From the NCBI RefSeq assembly GCF_946479755.1, contig NZ_CAMLHC010000014.1, forward strand, positions 124,001 to 188,000: 64,000 bases of DNA, read 5' to 3'. The position numbers and the translations under genes are program-made. Position 1 is the stretch's first letter, and each line of letters opens with the position of its first letter. This document shows positions 6,965-16,348 of the stretch, piece by piece. Under the pieces are notes generated by a model. That model had not been told where the DNA came from. It saw only the letters and a list, made by a program, of their open reading frames with translations, and made no database searches. Source of the DNA: an uncultured Chitinophaga sp. GTDB taxonomy: Bacteria; Bacteroidota; Bacteroidia; Chitinophagales; Chitinophagaceae.

Positions 6965-9589
6965 ATGGGAACCGGGAAAAAAATAGCGATAGACATTGGC
7001 GGCAGTCATGTATCTGCCTGTATAGTAGACACCAGCAACACCGGACAAGCACCGGGCACCGTTATGAGAAAGCCTTTACAGGCGGACAGCAGCGCGGTGG
7101 AGATCATCTCCGTTATCGCCGGCTGTATCACGGCATTGAAAGACACAACGACCGACGGCATCGGCATAGCCATGCCCGGCCCGTTTGACTACCAGAACGG
7201 TATCAGCGCCATCACCAAAGTAGGAGGTAAATTCGGCCGCCTCTTCGGGCTGCATGTCCGGCAGGCCTTGCAGGATGCATCCGGCACAGGAGACCTGCCC
7301 CTGCACTTTTGTAATGATGCACACGCTTTTGCCATCGGCGCCCGGCAGGTACTGGGGCTTAACAGCCCCAAAACCGTGTTGCTGACGCTGGGCACCGGCT
7401 TCGGATCGGCCTTCCTGGAAAACGGAGCACTGGCAGCAGCACCAGAGGGACTACCTTCTGCCGCCTTTTTTGACTGCCCTTTCCAGGATGGCATAGCAGA
7501 CGATTACTTCTCTACCCGCTGGCTGCTGGAGGCATTCCGAAAACAGACCGGCGTGATGGCCCCTTCCGTGAAAGCGATGGCCGAAGAATATCAAACCATG
7601 GCCCTTCCGGTATTTCAGGCCTTCGGTCGAAACCTGGGCGCTTTTCTGCGGCCCTGGCTTTCCCGGTACGGCTGTACCGAACTGGTGATCGGCGGCAATA
7701 TCGCCCGCGCCTATACGTTGTTCTCCACTCCGCTGGAAGAACAGCTGCACGATCTCCCCGTAAAAATCACCTGGTGCCTGGAAACAGAACATTGTATCCT
7801 CACCGGCGCCGCCATGGCGCCTCATCAGCCGGACAACACCACCGTACGCCGTACCACTCAACCGGTACTGCCTGTCACAGTTAACCATACCGGTGAAGAA
7901 ACCTATACCGTCTTCCCCTCTTTCCATACCGGTCACCCGGTAGAAGAAGGGTACGCCTCCCTGGCAGCGGCTATCAAAGACGATACCCTTCTTATCATAG
8001 ACGGTTACGACGGCGTGCTGTGGGAGCCCTTCAGAGCGGCCCTTCACGAAGCGCTGCGAACATACAACCGTCCCGTATACTGGTACCATACCGGCGTATG
8101 CCTGCAAACACCCGCTGCTATTACCACCATGCTGGAAGCTTATTCCGGTACACCGGACGCCGTATTCGGCAAACGGTACGACGGCAGCCTGGCTGACTTC
8201 TTTGACCCGGAGAAATTGTTTTCTATCCGTCCGGACAATACGCCCGGTCTGCATATCATCTATGGCACCGGCGCAGCGCTCACCGGCCTCAAAGGCAGAA
8301 CGCTGTATATAGACATCCCTAAAAACGAGATCCAGTACCGCTTACGGGCCGGCAGCATTACCAACATCGGGACACCAACGTATGCGTATAAACGCTGTTA
8401 CTTTACCGACTGGCCCGTTTTAAATAAACACAAACAATCTTTACTGCCGCATATCGATGTGATCATCGATGGTCAGCGGCCCGGTACCATCACCTGGATG
8501 CCCGGCGCTCAGCTGCGTGCAGCCCTCGACGTGATGCTTCGCCAGCCTTTCCGCGCCAGGCCCTGGTTTGAAGCCGGCGTATGGGGCGGCGACTGGATGA
8601 AAAAACACCTCCCCGGCCTCAACCCCGATGAAGTGAACTATGCCTGGTCCTTCGAACTCATCACGCCGGAAAACGGTATCGTACTGGAAGGCGCCGGCCG
8701 CCTGCTGGAAGTCTCCTTCGACATGCTGGCCTTCCACAACAACCGCCTGCTGCTCGGCAACGCTGCGCAGCGCTTCGGTACCAACTTCCCCATCCGTTTC
8801 GATTTCCTGGACACGTTCGACGGCGGCAACCTGTCTATCCAGTGCCACCCACGGCCCGCCTATACCCTGGAACATTTCGGAGAAGACTTCACACAGGACG
8901 AAACATATTACATCCTCGACTGCGAGCCGGACGCTCAGGTGTATCTCGGCTTCCGGGAAGACATACAGCCCGCCGCCTTCAGAGAAGCGCTGGAAGCTGC
9001 CATCAGCGATAACGTACCGCTGCCCGTGGAAAAATATGTGCAGCAGTTCACCGCGAAGAAACACGAACTGTACCTGATACCCAACGGCACTATACATGCC
9101 TCCGGCAAAAACAATATGGTGCTGGAGATTAGCAGCACGCCCTACATTTTTACGTTTAAAATGTACGACTGGCTGCGGACAGACCTCAACGGCCGTCCAC
9201 GTCCCATCCACCTGGACAGGGCTTTCGACAACCTGTACTTCGACCGGAAAGGCCAGACCGTGCCAGACACGCTGATCTCAAAGCCGCAGCTGCAGGAAGA
9301 ATGGGCCACCGGAAAAAAATGGCAGCTGCCGACCCATGCCGAACACTTCTACACCGTGGACCGTTATGCGTTTTCCGGTGAAGTGAACATTCCCACCAAC
9401 GGGCAATGTCATATCTGTATGCTGGTAGAAGGCCGTCAGATCGACGTTACCGCCGGTGGCGGCACACAACGTTTTCAGTATGCCGAAACCTTCGTCATCC
9501 CCGCAGGGGCCGGCAGTTACACCTGCCGCTATACCGGCGAAGGCACGGCTATGCTGGTGGTGGCTTATGTAAAAGACAACTATTGCTGA
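6965..9589 (+). CDS. Fusion of ROK sugar kinase and class I mannose-6-phosphate isomerase
   Basis: 874 residues, about the sum of two enzymes plus a linker domain. Residues 1-290 are a ROK/ASKHA kinase: phosphate-1 loop DIGGSHVSA at 10-18 and an LTLGTGFGSAF loop near 140. The usual ROK zinc motif (CxCGxxGCxE) is absent. Residues ~290-460 are a middle region I cannot assign, with IIDGYDGVLWEP and YGTGAALTG stretches. Residues ~530-874 are a cupin-type phosphomannose isomerase with RPWFEAGVWGG, the metal-site QCHP motif near 626-629 and NGTIHASGKNNMVLEIS. Predicted role: mannose to mannose-6-phosphate to fructose-6-phosphate in one cytoplasmic chain. First gene of an operon with the sugar porter (17 bp on) and the alpha-mannosidase. 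Confidence 0.82.
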   Translation: MGTGKKIAIDIGGSHVSACIVDTSNTGQAPGTVMRKPLQADSSAVEIISVIAGCITALKDTTTDGIGIAMPGPFDYQNGISAITKVGGKFGRLFGLHVRQALQDASGTGDLPLHFCNDAHAFAIGARQVLGLNSPKTVLLTLGTGFGSAFLENGALAAAPEGLPSAAFFDCPFQDGIADDYFSTRWLLEAFRKQTGVMAPSVKAMAEEYQTMALPVFQAFGRNLGAFLRPWLSRYGCTELVIGGNIARAYTLFSTPLEEQLHDLPVKITWCLETEHCILTGAAMAPHQPDNTTVRRTTQPVLPVTVNHTGEETYTVFPSFHTGHPVEEGYASLAAAIKDDTLLIIDGYDGVLWEPFRAALHEALRTYNRPVYWYHTGVCLQTPAAITTMLEAYSGTPDAVFGKRYDGSLADFFDPEKLFSIRPDNTPGLHIIYGTGAALTGLKGRTLYIDIPKNEIQYRLRAGSITNIGTPTYAYKRCYFTDWPVLNKHKQSLLPHIDVIIDGQRPGTITWMPGAQLRAALDVMLRQPFRARPWFEAGVWGGDWMKKHLPGLNPDEVNYAWSFELITPENGIVLEGAGRLLEVSFDMLAFHNNRLLLGNAAQRFGTNFPIRFDFLDTFDGGNLSIQCHPRPAYTLEHFGEDFTQDETYYILDCEPDAQVYLGFREDIQPAAFREALEAAISDNVPLPVEKYVQQFTAKKHELYLIPNGTIHASGKNNMVLEISSTPYIFTFKMYDWLRTDLNGRPRPIHLDRAFDNLYFDRKGQTVPDTLISKPQLQEEWATGKKWQLPTHAEHFYTVDRYAFSGEVNIPTNGQCHICMLVEGRQIDVTAGGGTQRFQYAETFVIPAGAGSYTCRYTGEGTAMLVVAYVKDNYC

Positions 9590-9605
9590 TTTAAATATTC
9601 ACGTC

Positions 9606-11003
9606 ATGGGAAACAGTAACACACGCCTGTTCATCACCACCGTCACCCTGATCGCCGCATTGGGAGGCCTGCTTTTTGGCTTCGATGTAGCCGTTGTCAG
9701 CGGTATCATTCTTCCGGTAAAAACACAGTACCAGCTGACTGCATCGCAGGAGGGCTGGTTCGTTTCCTGTGCCCTGCTGGGATGTATCGCAGGCGTAGCT
9801 TTTTCCGGTACCCTGAGCGACCGTATCGGCCGTAAAAAAGTGCTGGCCCTCGCCGCCTTCCTCTTCCTGGTCAGCGCCATCGGGTTTGCCGTGTCCACCA
9901 CCTGGCCGCTGCTGATATTTTTCAGGCTGCTGGCGGGCATGGGCGTAGGGGTGGCCTCCAATATATCCCCCCTTTACATCTCAGAGCTGGCGCCGGCTTC
10001 GCGGCGGGGACGGCTGGTCACTTTCTACCAGCTGGCCATCACCATCGGCATACTGGTAGCTTACTGCTCCAACCTGGCCATTCAGCGCCATGCGGCAGCT
10101 GCCGGCGATACCACCGGCGGATGGCTGCACTGGCTGTTTGTAACAGAATACTGGCGTGGCATGTTCCTCGTGGGCGTCATTCCCGCTGCCGCTTTCTTCG
10201 CCCTGCTGGCCGTCGTTCCGGAGAGCCCGCGGTGGCTGGCCCGCTTTGGCCGGCAAACGGAAGCGCTGCTCATCCTGGAGAAAATCAATCCCGACAAAGC
10301 AGCAGCCACCGCCGAACTGCAGGCGATCCTGGCTGTATCCGCCGACGCCTCCAACGGCGGCCTGCGGGCGCTATTGCAACCGCCGCTGCGGCATCTGCTG
10401 GTGATGGCCTGCGTATTGACAGCCTTCTCCCAGTTCAGCGGCATCAATGCGGTGATCTACTACGGACCTACCATCCTGCGTGCCTCCGGCGTGGTAGCCA
10501 GCGATACGCTGCTGTACCAGGTGATGCTGGGCGCCGCAAACATGCTCTTCACCTTTGTGGCCATCTGGAAAGTGGACAGCCTGGGCCGCCGCCCGCTATA
10601 CCTCGCCGGCTCCATCTGTGCTGCCGCCGCGCTAACGCTCACGGGTATATTTTTCCTGTTGCAGATCAACGGATGGCCCCTGCTGATACCGATCACCTTT
10701 TTCCTGCTGTTCTTCGCTTTTTCCCTGGGACCATTGAAGTTTGTGATCGCCACGGAGATATTTCCCACACCGGTAAGGGGACTGGCATTATCTGTCTGCA
10801 TCCTCGTGATGTGGGTGTCTGACTGGCTGTTGAACCTCCTCTTCCCCATCATGCGGGAAGGCATGGGCATCGCCGCCACTTTCTTCCTCTTTGCCGGCTG
10901 TTGCCTCTTCTCCTTTTTCTATGCGAAGAAATACCTGTTCGAAACCAAAGGCCAGTCGCTGGAAAATATCACCATGAAAGAAAAAACGATCATCCACCAT
11001 TAA
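9606..11003 (+). CDS. MFS sugar porter (XylE/GLUT-like)
   Basis: 465 residues, twelve predicted membrane segments. Family motifs are clear: GGLLFGFDVAVVSG in helix 1, DRIGRKK in the first cytoplasmic loop, PESPRWL before the central loop, DSLGRRPL in the second half and a C-terminal FETKGQSLE end. These place it in the sugar porter family of inner-membrane proton symporters. It sits between the kinase/isomerase fusion and the alpha-mannosidase genes with short gaps, so mannose is the likely cargo (inference from context). Confidence 0.9.
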   Translation: MGNSNTRLFITTVTLIAALGGLLFGFDVAVVSGIILPVKTQYQLTASQEGWFVSCALLGCIAGVAFSGTLSDRIGRKKVLALAAFLFLVSAIGFAVSTTWPLLIFFRLLAGMGVGVASNISPLYISELAPASRRGRLVTFYQLAITIGILVAYCSNLAIQRHAAAAGDTTGGWLHWLFVTEYWRGMFLVGVIPAAAFFALLAVVPESPRWLARFGRQTEALLILEKINPDKAAATAELQAILAVSADASNGGLRALLQPPLRHLLVMACVLTAFSQFSGINAVIYYGPTILRASGVVASDTLLYQVMLGAANMLFTFVAIWKVDSLGRRPLYLAGSICAAAALTLTGIFFLLQINGWPLLIPITFFLLFFAFSLGPLKFVIATEIFPTPVRGLALSVCILVMWVSDWLLNLLFPIMREGMGIAATFFLFAGCCLFSFFYAKKYLFETKGQSLENITMKEKTIIHH

Positions 11004-11012
11004 TCACTTGTT

Positions 11013-14000
11013 ATGATGAGAATATTCTGTTGTATCGCAGCTTTACTTGCCTGCACCCTGAGCGGGACCGCACAGAAAACGGTCCCCTATCTCGGTAAGG
11101 TAGAGTGGATCAACGGTTTCGACCATGAAACGGAAGGCGAGAACATCCGCTACTATTCCGCTTTTCCGGACTACGCTACCACCGCGCTGCTCACGCGCGC
11201 AACCGACGGTCATAAAACGATCGCCTGGCAAACTGCCGCTGTGCCTGCACGCATCAAAGGACCTTATGTTTATTTCAGCTGGGTAGCCGGCCACTCTTCC
11301 GCCACCAACAGCGGCGACCGTCACTTCGATTTATATGCAGACGATGTAAAACTGCTAACGTTCACCACTAAACGCGGTAACCAGACGCCGGACTGGACGT
11401 TCGCCGCACCCGACAGCAGCCGCCTCGTCTTCCAGCAACTCCGGAAAGACGGCGCCAACGACGCGCACGGACTCATGTTCCTGCGACTGCCCCTCAGCCG
11501 GGTAACACCGGGCAAACCGGTCCGCCTGAAAATCGTTGGTCACGCACAGCAGAGCAACGACTGGTTCATGACCTTCAAATTTTCCTTCCAGGAAAAAGTG
11601 GACATCCTGCCGCAACCTTTTATCCTGAAAAACGGACAACAACCTGTAACGCTCACCGCGTTGCACTTTGGCACTCCCCGCACTTTCAAGGTAACGGTAG
11701 ATGGCAAAAAAGTATACTCGTTCCCGGTAGAAGACGGCGTCAACACCTTTGACATCCCCGTCAACCCGGTGCAACAGCCTGACAGTATTCGTGTAGTCGT
11801 TAGCGATGCCGGCAAAGTGGTGACGGACCGGGTCATCCCCCTGAAACCGGTCACCTACCGGGAGCTGCATTTCATCCACCACTCCCATACAGACATCGGT
11901 TACTCGCACCTGCAGCCGGAAGTACTAAAAATACACCTCCGCAATATCAACGACGCACTGGACATGATCGCCGCCACCCGCGACTATCCCGAAGAAGCGA
12001 AGTTCAAATGGAACATAGAGTCCCTGTGGGCGGTGGAACACTTCCTGCAACAGGCCACGCCGGAGAGGAAAGTGGCATTCATACAGGCAGTAAAAGACGG
12101 CAGCATCTGCCTTTCTGCCCTGTATGCCAATATCCTCACGGGCCTTACGCTGCCGGAAGAAACATTCCATTACACCGACTTCGCCGCGCAGCTGCGTAAG
12201 ACTTACGGCTTCCGCATCCCCAGCGCCATGATCTCCGACGTACCGGGTTATACCTGGAGCACGGTGACAGCACTGGCCAAAGGCGGCGTTAAATACTTCT
12301 CCAGCGGACCTAATTACCTGGGCGAAAGTCATCCTTACCTCGGCGACCGTGTAGGCCACTTTGTACGCAGCTGGGGCGATAAACCCGTATGGTGGGAATC
12401 CCCTTCCGGACAGGAGAAAATACTGTTCTGGACCGGCGGCAAAGGATACTCCTCCTGGCATGGCACCGCCCCCGGCGCTGTGTTTGAAAGAGGACCGCAG
12501 AAAATAGCAGGATACCTGAACGAGCTGGACGAAAAACATTACCCTTATGATATTGTTCAGTGGAGATACAATGTGGTAGCCGATAACGGGCCGATAGATA
12601 CCGCTGTTTCCCGCTTCGTTAAACAGTGGAATGAAAAGTATGCATCTCCCAAAATTGTACTCAATACCACCGATAAACTGTTTGAAACTTTTGAACAGAA
12701 ATACGGAAAAGACCTGCCCGTCGTGAAAGGGGACATCACCCCTTACTGGGAAGACGGCGCCGGCTCTACCGCCAAAGAAGAAGGACAAAACCGGGTCAAC
12801 AGTCTCCGGTTGTCGCAACTCACCAATGCCTACGCCATGCTGGCGCCGGAACGGTTTAACGCGCAACAGTTTTACAACGCGTGGACCAATGTCCTCATGT
12901 TCCATGAGCATACCTGGGGAGCGCATAACAGCATCTCACAGCCGGACGTATCGTTTGTGACAGAACAGTGGCGCATCAAAAAGCAATTCATGCTGGATGC
13001 CGACAGTATCATTCAAACCCTCAACGGACAACTGTTCCAGCCGCTGACCGACGAAAAGTCCCGCAGCATTGCCGTCGTTAACACGCTCTCCTGGCCCCGT
13101 AGCGGACCGGTAAAGATCAGGGTCGCCGGTAAATCCGTAAAGGACGCCCGCGGCCGGAAATACCCGATGCAGCGCCTCTCCGATGGCAGCTTCGTATTCC
13201 TTGCCAACGAGGTGCCGGCCTTTGGCACCGCGGTATATACCGTCACAGACGAAGCCGTCAATGCCGCAGCCCCCTTTAAACAAAGCAGCAACGCGCTGTC
13301 CAACGGTAACATCTCCGTTACCTGGGACAACAACGGCAGCATCACCCGGCTCTCCGCGAAAGACGGTCACAACTACGCCGGTAATTTCCGCGGACAGGGA
13401 CTGAACAGCTACTGGTATGTGCCCGGACAGAACCCCGCCGATGCGGAAACCAATCAACCCGTACAGGCGCAGGTATTGGAAAGTGGTCCGGTGGTGACCA
13501 CCATCGCCCTCCGGGCGCAGGCGCCGGGCGCCAATGCCCTGGAAAAAAGGCTTACGCTTTATGCCAACAGCAATATGGTGCTGATCGAAAATACTGTCGA
13601 CAAAAAGCCGGTCAGACAAAAAGAAGCGCTGCATTTCGGGTTCCCGTTTGAGGTACCTTCCGCACAGGTAACGCTGGACGCGGGTTACGGCACGCTGCAA
13701 TATCTGAAAGATCAGCTGCCCGGGTCCAATATGGATTTCCTCTTCGGCCGCAGGTGGATGGATATCTCCAACCCTGCCAACGGCGTACAGTGGATGCTGC
13801 TGGAAACACCGATGGTAGAGCCGGACAGCATGATCGACGAGCGCCTGCAGATTGCGCAAAGCCATAAAGCGTGGAGAACGAAAGGGCAACCCACCAGCCG
13901 TTGGTTCTCCTATGTCATGAACAACTACTGGCACACCAACTATAAGGCAGACCAGGACGGCAGCAGCAGCTATCACTATGCATTACAGCCTCATGGCGCC

Positions 14001-14327
14001 GCCGATGGCGCAGCGCTGGAAACAGCAGCAGCAGACTTTACACAACCGCTCCTGAGCTTCCCGGTGAAAAAGGGCGCCACCTTACCGGCAGGGCTCTTCC
14101 GGCTGACCAACACCGCCGTAGTAGCTACCGCCGTGATACCACAGGAAAATGGTCAGTACCTGGTACGGCTCTTTAATCCCGGCAAGACAAGCCAAAGCAC
14201 CGGGTTTGAATGGGGCACGCTGAAGCCAGCCCGTATTACAGTGTTAAGAAACGGAGAAACGAAAGACGCAAAGACAACCTTCACCCTTCCTGCTATGGGC
14301 GTAGAGGAATACCTGCTTATTCCATAG
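11013..14327 (+). CDS. GH38 alpha-mannosidase, secreted
   Basis: 1104 residues with a Sec signal peptide (MMRIFCC... SGTAQ); the second Met at 11016 is an equally good start. Residues ~20-285 are a beta-rich N-terminal extension. The GH38 catalytic domain begins at HFIHHSHTDIGYS, where His292 and Asp294 are the expected zinc ligands. Asp409 in ISDVPGYTWS is the likely nucleophile and HEHTWGAHNS supplies a further conserved His. The C-terminal beta domains end in GVEEYLLIP. It should release alpha-linked mannose in the periplasm for the co-transcribed porter and kinase/isomerase. Third gene of the operon, 9 bp after the porter, followed by a strong bidirectional terminator. Confidence 0.88.
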   Translation: MMRIFCCIAALLACTLSGTAQKTVPYLGKVEWINGFDHETEGENIRYYSAFPDYATTALLTRATDGHKTIAWQTAAVPARIKGPYVYFSWVAGHSSATNSGDRHFDLYADDVKLLTFTTKRGNQTPDWTFAAPDSSRLVFQQLRKDGANDAHGLMFLRLPLSRVTPGKPVRLKIVGHAQQSNDWFMTFKFSFQEKVDILPQPFILKNGQQPVTLTALHFGTPRTFKVTVDGKKVYSFPVEDGVNTFDIPVNPVQQPDSIRVVVSDAGKVVTDRVIPLKPVTYRELHFIHHSHTDIGYSHLQPEVLKIHLRNINDALDMIAATRDYPEEAKFKWNIESLWAVEHFLQQATPERKVAFIQAVKDGSICLSALYANILTGLTLPEETFHYTDFAAQLRKTYGFRIPSAMISDVPGYTWSTVTALAKGGVKYFSSGPNYLGESHPYLGDRVGHFVRSWGDKPVWWESPSGQEKILFWTGGKGYSSWHGTAPGAVFERGPQKIAGYLNELDEKHYPYDIVQWRYNVVADNGPIDTAVSRFVKQWNEKYASPKIVLNTTDKLFETFEQKYGKDLPVVKGDITPYWEDGAGSTAKEEGQNRVNSLRLSQLTNAYAMLAPERFNAQQFYNAWTNVLMFHEHTWGAHNSISQPDVSFVTEQWRIKKQFMLDADSIIQTLNGQLFQPLTDEKSRSIAVVNTLSWPRSGPVKIRVAGKSVKDARGRKYPMQRLSDGSFVFLANEVPAFGTAVYTVTDEAVNAAAPFKQSSNALSNGNISVTWDNNGSITRLSAKDGHNYAGNFRGQGLNSYWYVPGQNPADAETNQPVQAQVLESGPVVTTIALRAQAPGANALEKRLTLYANSNMVLIENTVDKKPVRQKEALHFGFPFEVPSAQVTLDAGYGTLQYLKDQLPGSNMDFLFGRRWMDISNPANGVQWMLLETPMVEPDSMIDERLQIAQSHKAWRTKGQPTSRWFSYVMNNYWHTNYKADQDGSSSYHYALQPHGAADGAALETAAADFTQPLLSFPVKKGATLPAGLFRLTNTAVVATAVIPQENGQYLVRLFNPGKTSQSTGFEWGTLKPARITVLRNGETKDAKTTFTLPAMGVEEYLLIP

Positions 14328-14348
14328 GCAACAGGTCATAAAAGAAAA

Positions 14349-14379
14349 TGCCGGATGAAAAATCATCCGGCATTTTTTT
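14349..14379. terminator. Bidirectional intrinsic terminator
   Basis: Perfect 10-bp stem TGCCGGATGA (14349-14358) / TCATCCGGCA (14363-14372) with a four-A loop, flanked by AAAA on one side and seven T on the other. It serves the alpha-mannosidase gene and the convergent GntR gene. Confidence 0.93.
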
Positions 14380-14381
14380 AT

Positions 14382-15125
14382 CTATAAGTGAGGTCTTTTT
14401 AGTTCGATACTATAGGTGAAACAATCGCTTCTGTACCAGCAGATGTTGAACTCCAGCGGCTTCCGGCTGGCATCCAGCACTATTCTGCGCCTTTCCAGCA
14501 CCGGCGATCCTTTTTTGACTTTCAGCAGGCCGGCGATCTTTTCATCCGCGCCGATGGCTTTGATTTCTTCCTGCGAATATACCGGCACCACGTGAAAGTC
14601 AGCGTCCAGCATCTCATACAGCGGACGGTCGAAATTCTCTTTGCCGGTAAGTCCTATCCTGGGATGGAAAAAAGATTCGAAATACACCATCGGGCTTTTC
14701 TCTGTGCTCCGGATGCGTTCCAGGCATACCACGGGTTGCTCCGGCTCTGTCTGCAGCATCTTCGCCACTTCTTCCCCTGCTTTTGCCACCGATACCTTGT
14801 TCTTCAGGGTTTTGAACGGGATGCCCTTGTCCTCCATTTCATGGGTGAAGCTATACCAGTGGTCCAGGTTGGTGGTGATCTTTTTCTTTTTCACCACCGT
14901 GCCATACCGCTTCTTTCGCTCCAGCAGACCGTCTTTCACCAGGTTGGCGATGGCCATCCGCAAGGTGTTGCGGGAAATACTCCAGCGTTTGGCCAGGTCT
15001 GTTTCTTTTGGAAAAATGTCTCCCTCCCGGAAAAAATCCTCCCGGATCAGCTTCCGTAATAGCTCTTCCGCCTGTTGATGCAAGGGGATTTTACTATCGT
15101 GGTCCAATAAAGGTATCTTCGTCAT
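14382..15125 (-). CDS. GntR/HutC-family transcriptional regulator with UTRA domain
   Basis: 247 residues. Residues ~1-75 form a GntR winged helix (IPLHQQAEELLRKLI, FPKETDLAKRWSISRNTLR, LVKDGLLERKKRYGTVV). Residues ~90-245 are a UTRA effector domain, with the stretch FHPRIGLTGKENF then PLYEML that recurs almost unchanged in the regulator at 45688-46422. It is convergent with the mannose operon. A near-palindrome two bases upstream of its own start matches one on the operon's promoter, so it probably represses both and is released by a sugar or sugar phosphate (inference). Confidence 0.88.
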   Translation of the reverse strand: MTKIPLLDHDSKIPLHQQAEELLRKLIREDFFREGDIFPKETDLAKRWSISRNTLRMAIANLVKDGLLERKKRYGTVVKKKKITTNLDHWYSFTHEMEDKGIPFKTLKNKVSVAKAGEEVAKMLQTEPEQPVVCLERIRSTEKSPMVYFESFFHPRIGLTGKENFDRPLYEMLDADFHVVPVYSQEEIKAIGADEKIAGLLKVKKGSPVLERRRIVLDASRKPLEFNICWYRSDCFTYSIELKRPHL

Positions 15126-15126
15126 A

Positions 15127-15140
15127 TATGTACGAACATA
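15127..15140. promoter_or_regulatory. GntR-type operator at the regulator's own start
   Basis: TATGTACGAACATA, inverted repeat TATGT/ACATA with a four-base centre. It lies two bases upstream of the regulator start codon and shares 12 of 14 bases with the site at 6935-6948. Consistent with autorepression. Confidence 0.6.
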
Positions 15141-15273
15141 TCGATTTTTTACGACGGGGAAAAATTTTTTGTGCTGAAAAGCTGACGGGACGTACCATTT
15201 AAGCTGTTACTTATGGTAAAATCGTCATAGAGACGTATAAAATGGCTGCCCGGAATTTCTTACCAAATGGTAA

Positions 15274-15303
15274 TTGTCAACCCACCGGACAGGGGCAATT
15301 TTG
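15274..15303 (+). promoter_or_regulatory. Candidate promoter of the reductase operon
   Basis: TTG at 15274-15276, 19 bases, then CAATTTTG at 15296-15303, seven of eight positions fitting TAnnTTTG when the two free positions are counted. The start codon at 15320 follows closely, implying a very short leader. Confidence 0.35.
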
Positions 15304-15319
15304 TGTTAAAACAAAAAAA

Positions 15320-16348
15320 ATGAGCAGCAAACGCGTTTTACTGACCGGCGCCACCGGCTTCCTGGGATCACACACCATTATTCAGTTGCTGGAGAAAGGC
15401 TACGAGGTCACAGGCACCCTGCGGGACATGGGCCGGGCAGCCGCCATCAGGGCAGTGATAGCACAGCATACCACCTACACCCACCGGTTGACTTTCGCAC
15501 AGGCCAGCCTGGAAGAAAAAGAGATCTGGTACGAGCTGACCAAAGAGATCGACTTTGTACAACATGTGGCCTCTCCTTTTCCGCGGGAACTACCCAAACG
15601 GGAAGAAGACCTGATTATTCCTGCCCGGGAAGGCGTTTTAAATGTGTTGCGGGCGGCAGCGGCCAATAAGGTGAAGCGCTTTGTGCTTACCTCTTCCTCG
15701 TCGGCTGTGTTATATGGAAAAACACCGCAACAGCTGGACAAAGTAATGACCGAAGCCGACTGGACCAACGTTCACTATAGCAAAGACGTGACGCCTTATT
15801 TCAAAAGTAAGACTATCGCAGAAAAGGCCGCATGGGACTTCATTCAAAACGATACATCCGGCATGGAGCTGGTGGCAATACTACCGGGCGCCATTCTCGG
15901 TCCTGTATTGGAAAAGGATTTTGGCACCTCTGCCAATATCGTCATCAAAATGCTGGACGGTAGCATGCCTGCGGTGCCTAAAATCGGGTTCGACATCGTG
16001 GACGTGCGCTCCACAGCCGATGCCCTGATCCGGGCAATGGAGATACCGGCAGCGGCCAACAATCGTTACCTGGTGACTGCCGGGCATGTGACCATGAAAG
16101 AGGTAGCGTCCATATTGAAAAAAGCTTATCCGGGCCGGAAGCTGCCGTCCAGGGAACTTCCCAATTTCTTAGTCAGGCTCGTAGCGTTGTTTGACACAAC
16201 CCTCGGCCCCATTCTCCCCGATCTTGGTAAAAGAAGAAAGTTAGATGCCGGCAAAGCAAAACGGGAGCTGCAATGGAAGCAGATTTCAACGCAGGAGGCG
16301 GTATTGTCGTGCGCAAAAAGTATTTTTGAGACAGGAATCGTGCAATAA
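15320..16348 (+). CDS. Extended SDR NAD(P)-dependent epimerase/reductase (dihydroflavonol-4-reductase-like)
   Basis: 342 residues from the ATG at 15320, chosen because it directly precedes the Rossmann motif (VLLTGATGFLGSHT). The in-frame ATG at 15242 adds 26 residues before the fold and lies upstream of the candidate promoter. Other family marks: a Ser-rich stretch LTSSSSAV before the active site, a YFKSK segment with catalytic Tyr and Lys, and ILPGAILGP. Likely reduces a carbonyl on a small molecule in the cytoplasm; substrate unknown. Its stop codon abuts the start of the Crp/Fnr gene (taa-atg), so the two are co-transcribed. Confidence 0.85.
   Translation: MSSKRVLLTGATGFLGSHTIIQLLEKGYEVTGTLRDMGRAAAIRAVIAQHTTYTHRLTFAQASLEEKEIWYELTKEIDFVQHVASPFPRELPKREEDLIIPAREGVLNVLRAAAANKVKRFVLTSSSSAVLYGKTPQQLDKVMTEADWTNVHYSKDVTPYFKSKTIAEKAAWDFIQNDTSGMELVAILPGAILGPVLEKDFGTSANIVIKMLDGSMPAVPKIGFDIVDVRSTADALIRAMEIPAAANNRYLVTAGHVTMKEVASILKKAYPGRKLPSRELPNFLVRLVALFDTTLGPILPDLGKRRKLDAGKAKRELQWKQISTQEAVLSCAKSIFETGIVQ

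Noticed and set aside
7451..9211. Open frames of ~260 codons on the minus strand
   Set aside because: Antisense to the kinase/isomerase fusion and without any recognisable domain.
11925..13976. Two long open frames (~330-350 codons) on the minus strand
   Set aside because: They lie fully inside the GH38 alpha-mannosidase gene, which has clear family motifs; GC-rich third positions open the opposite strand.
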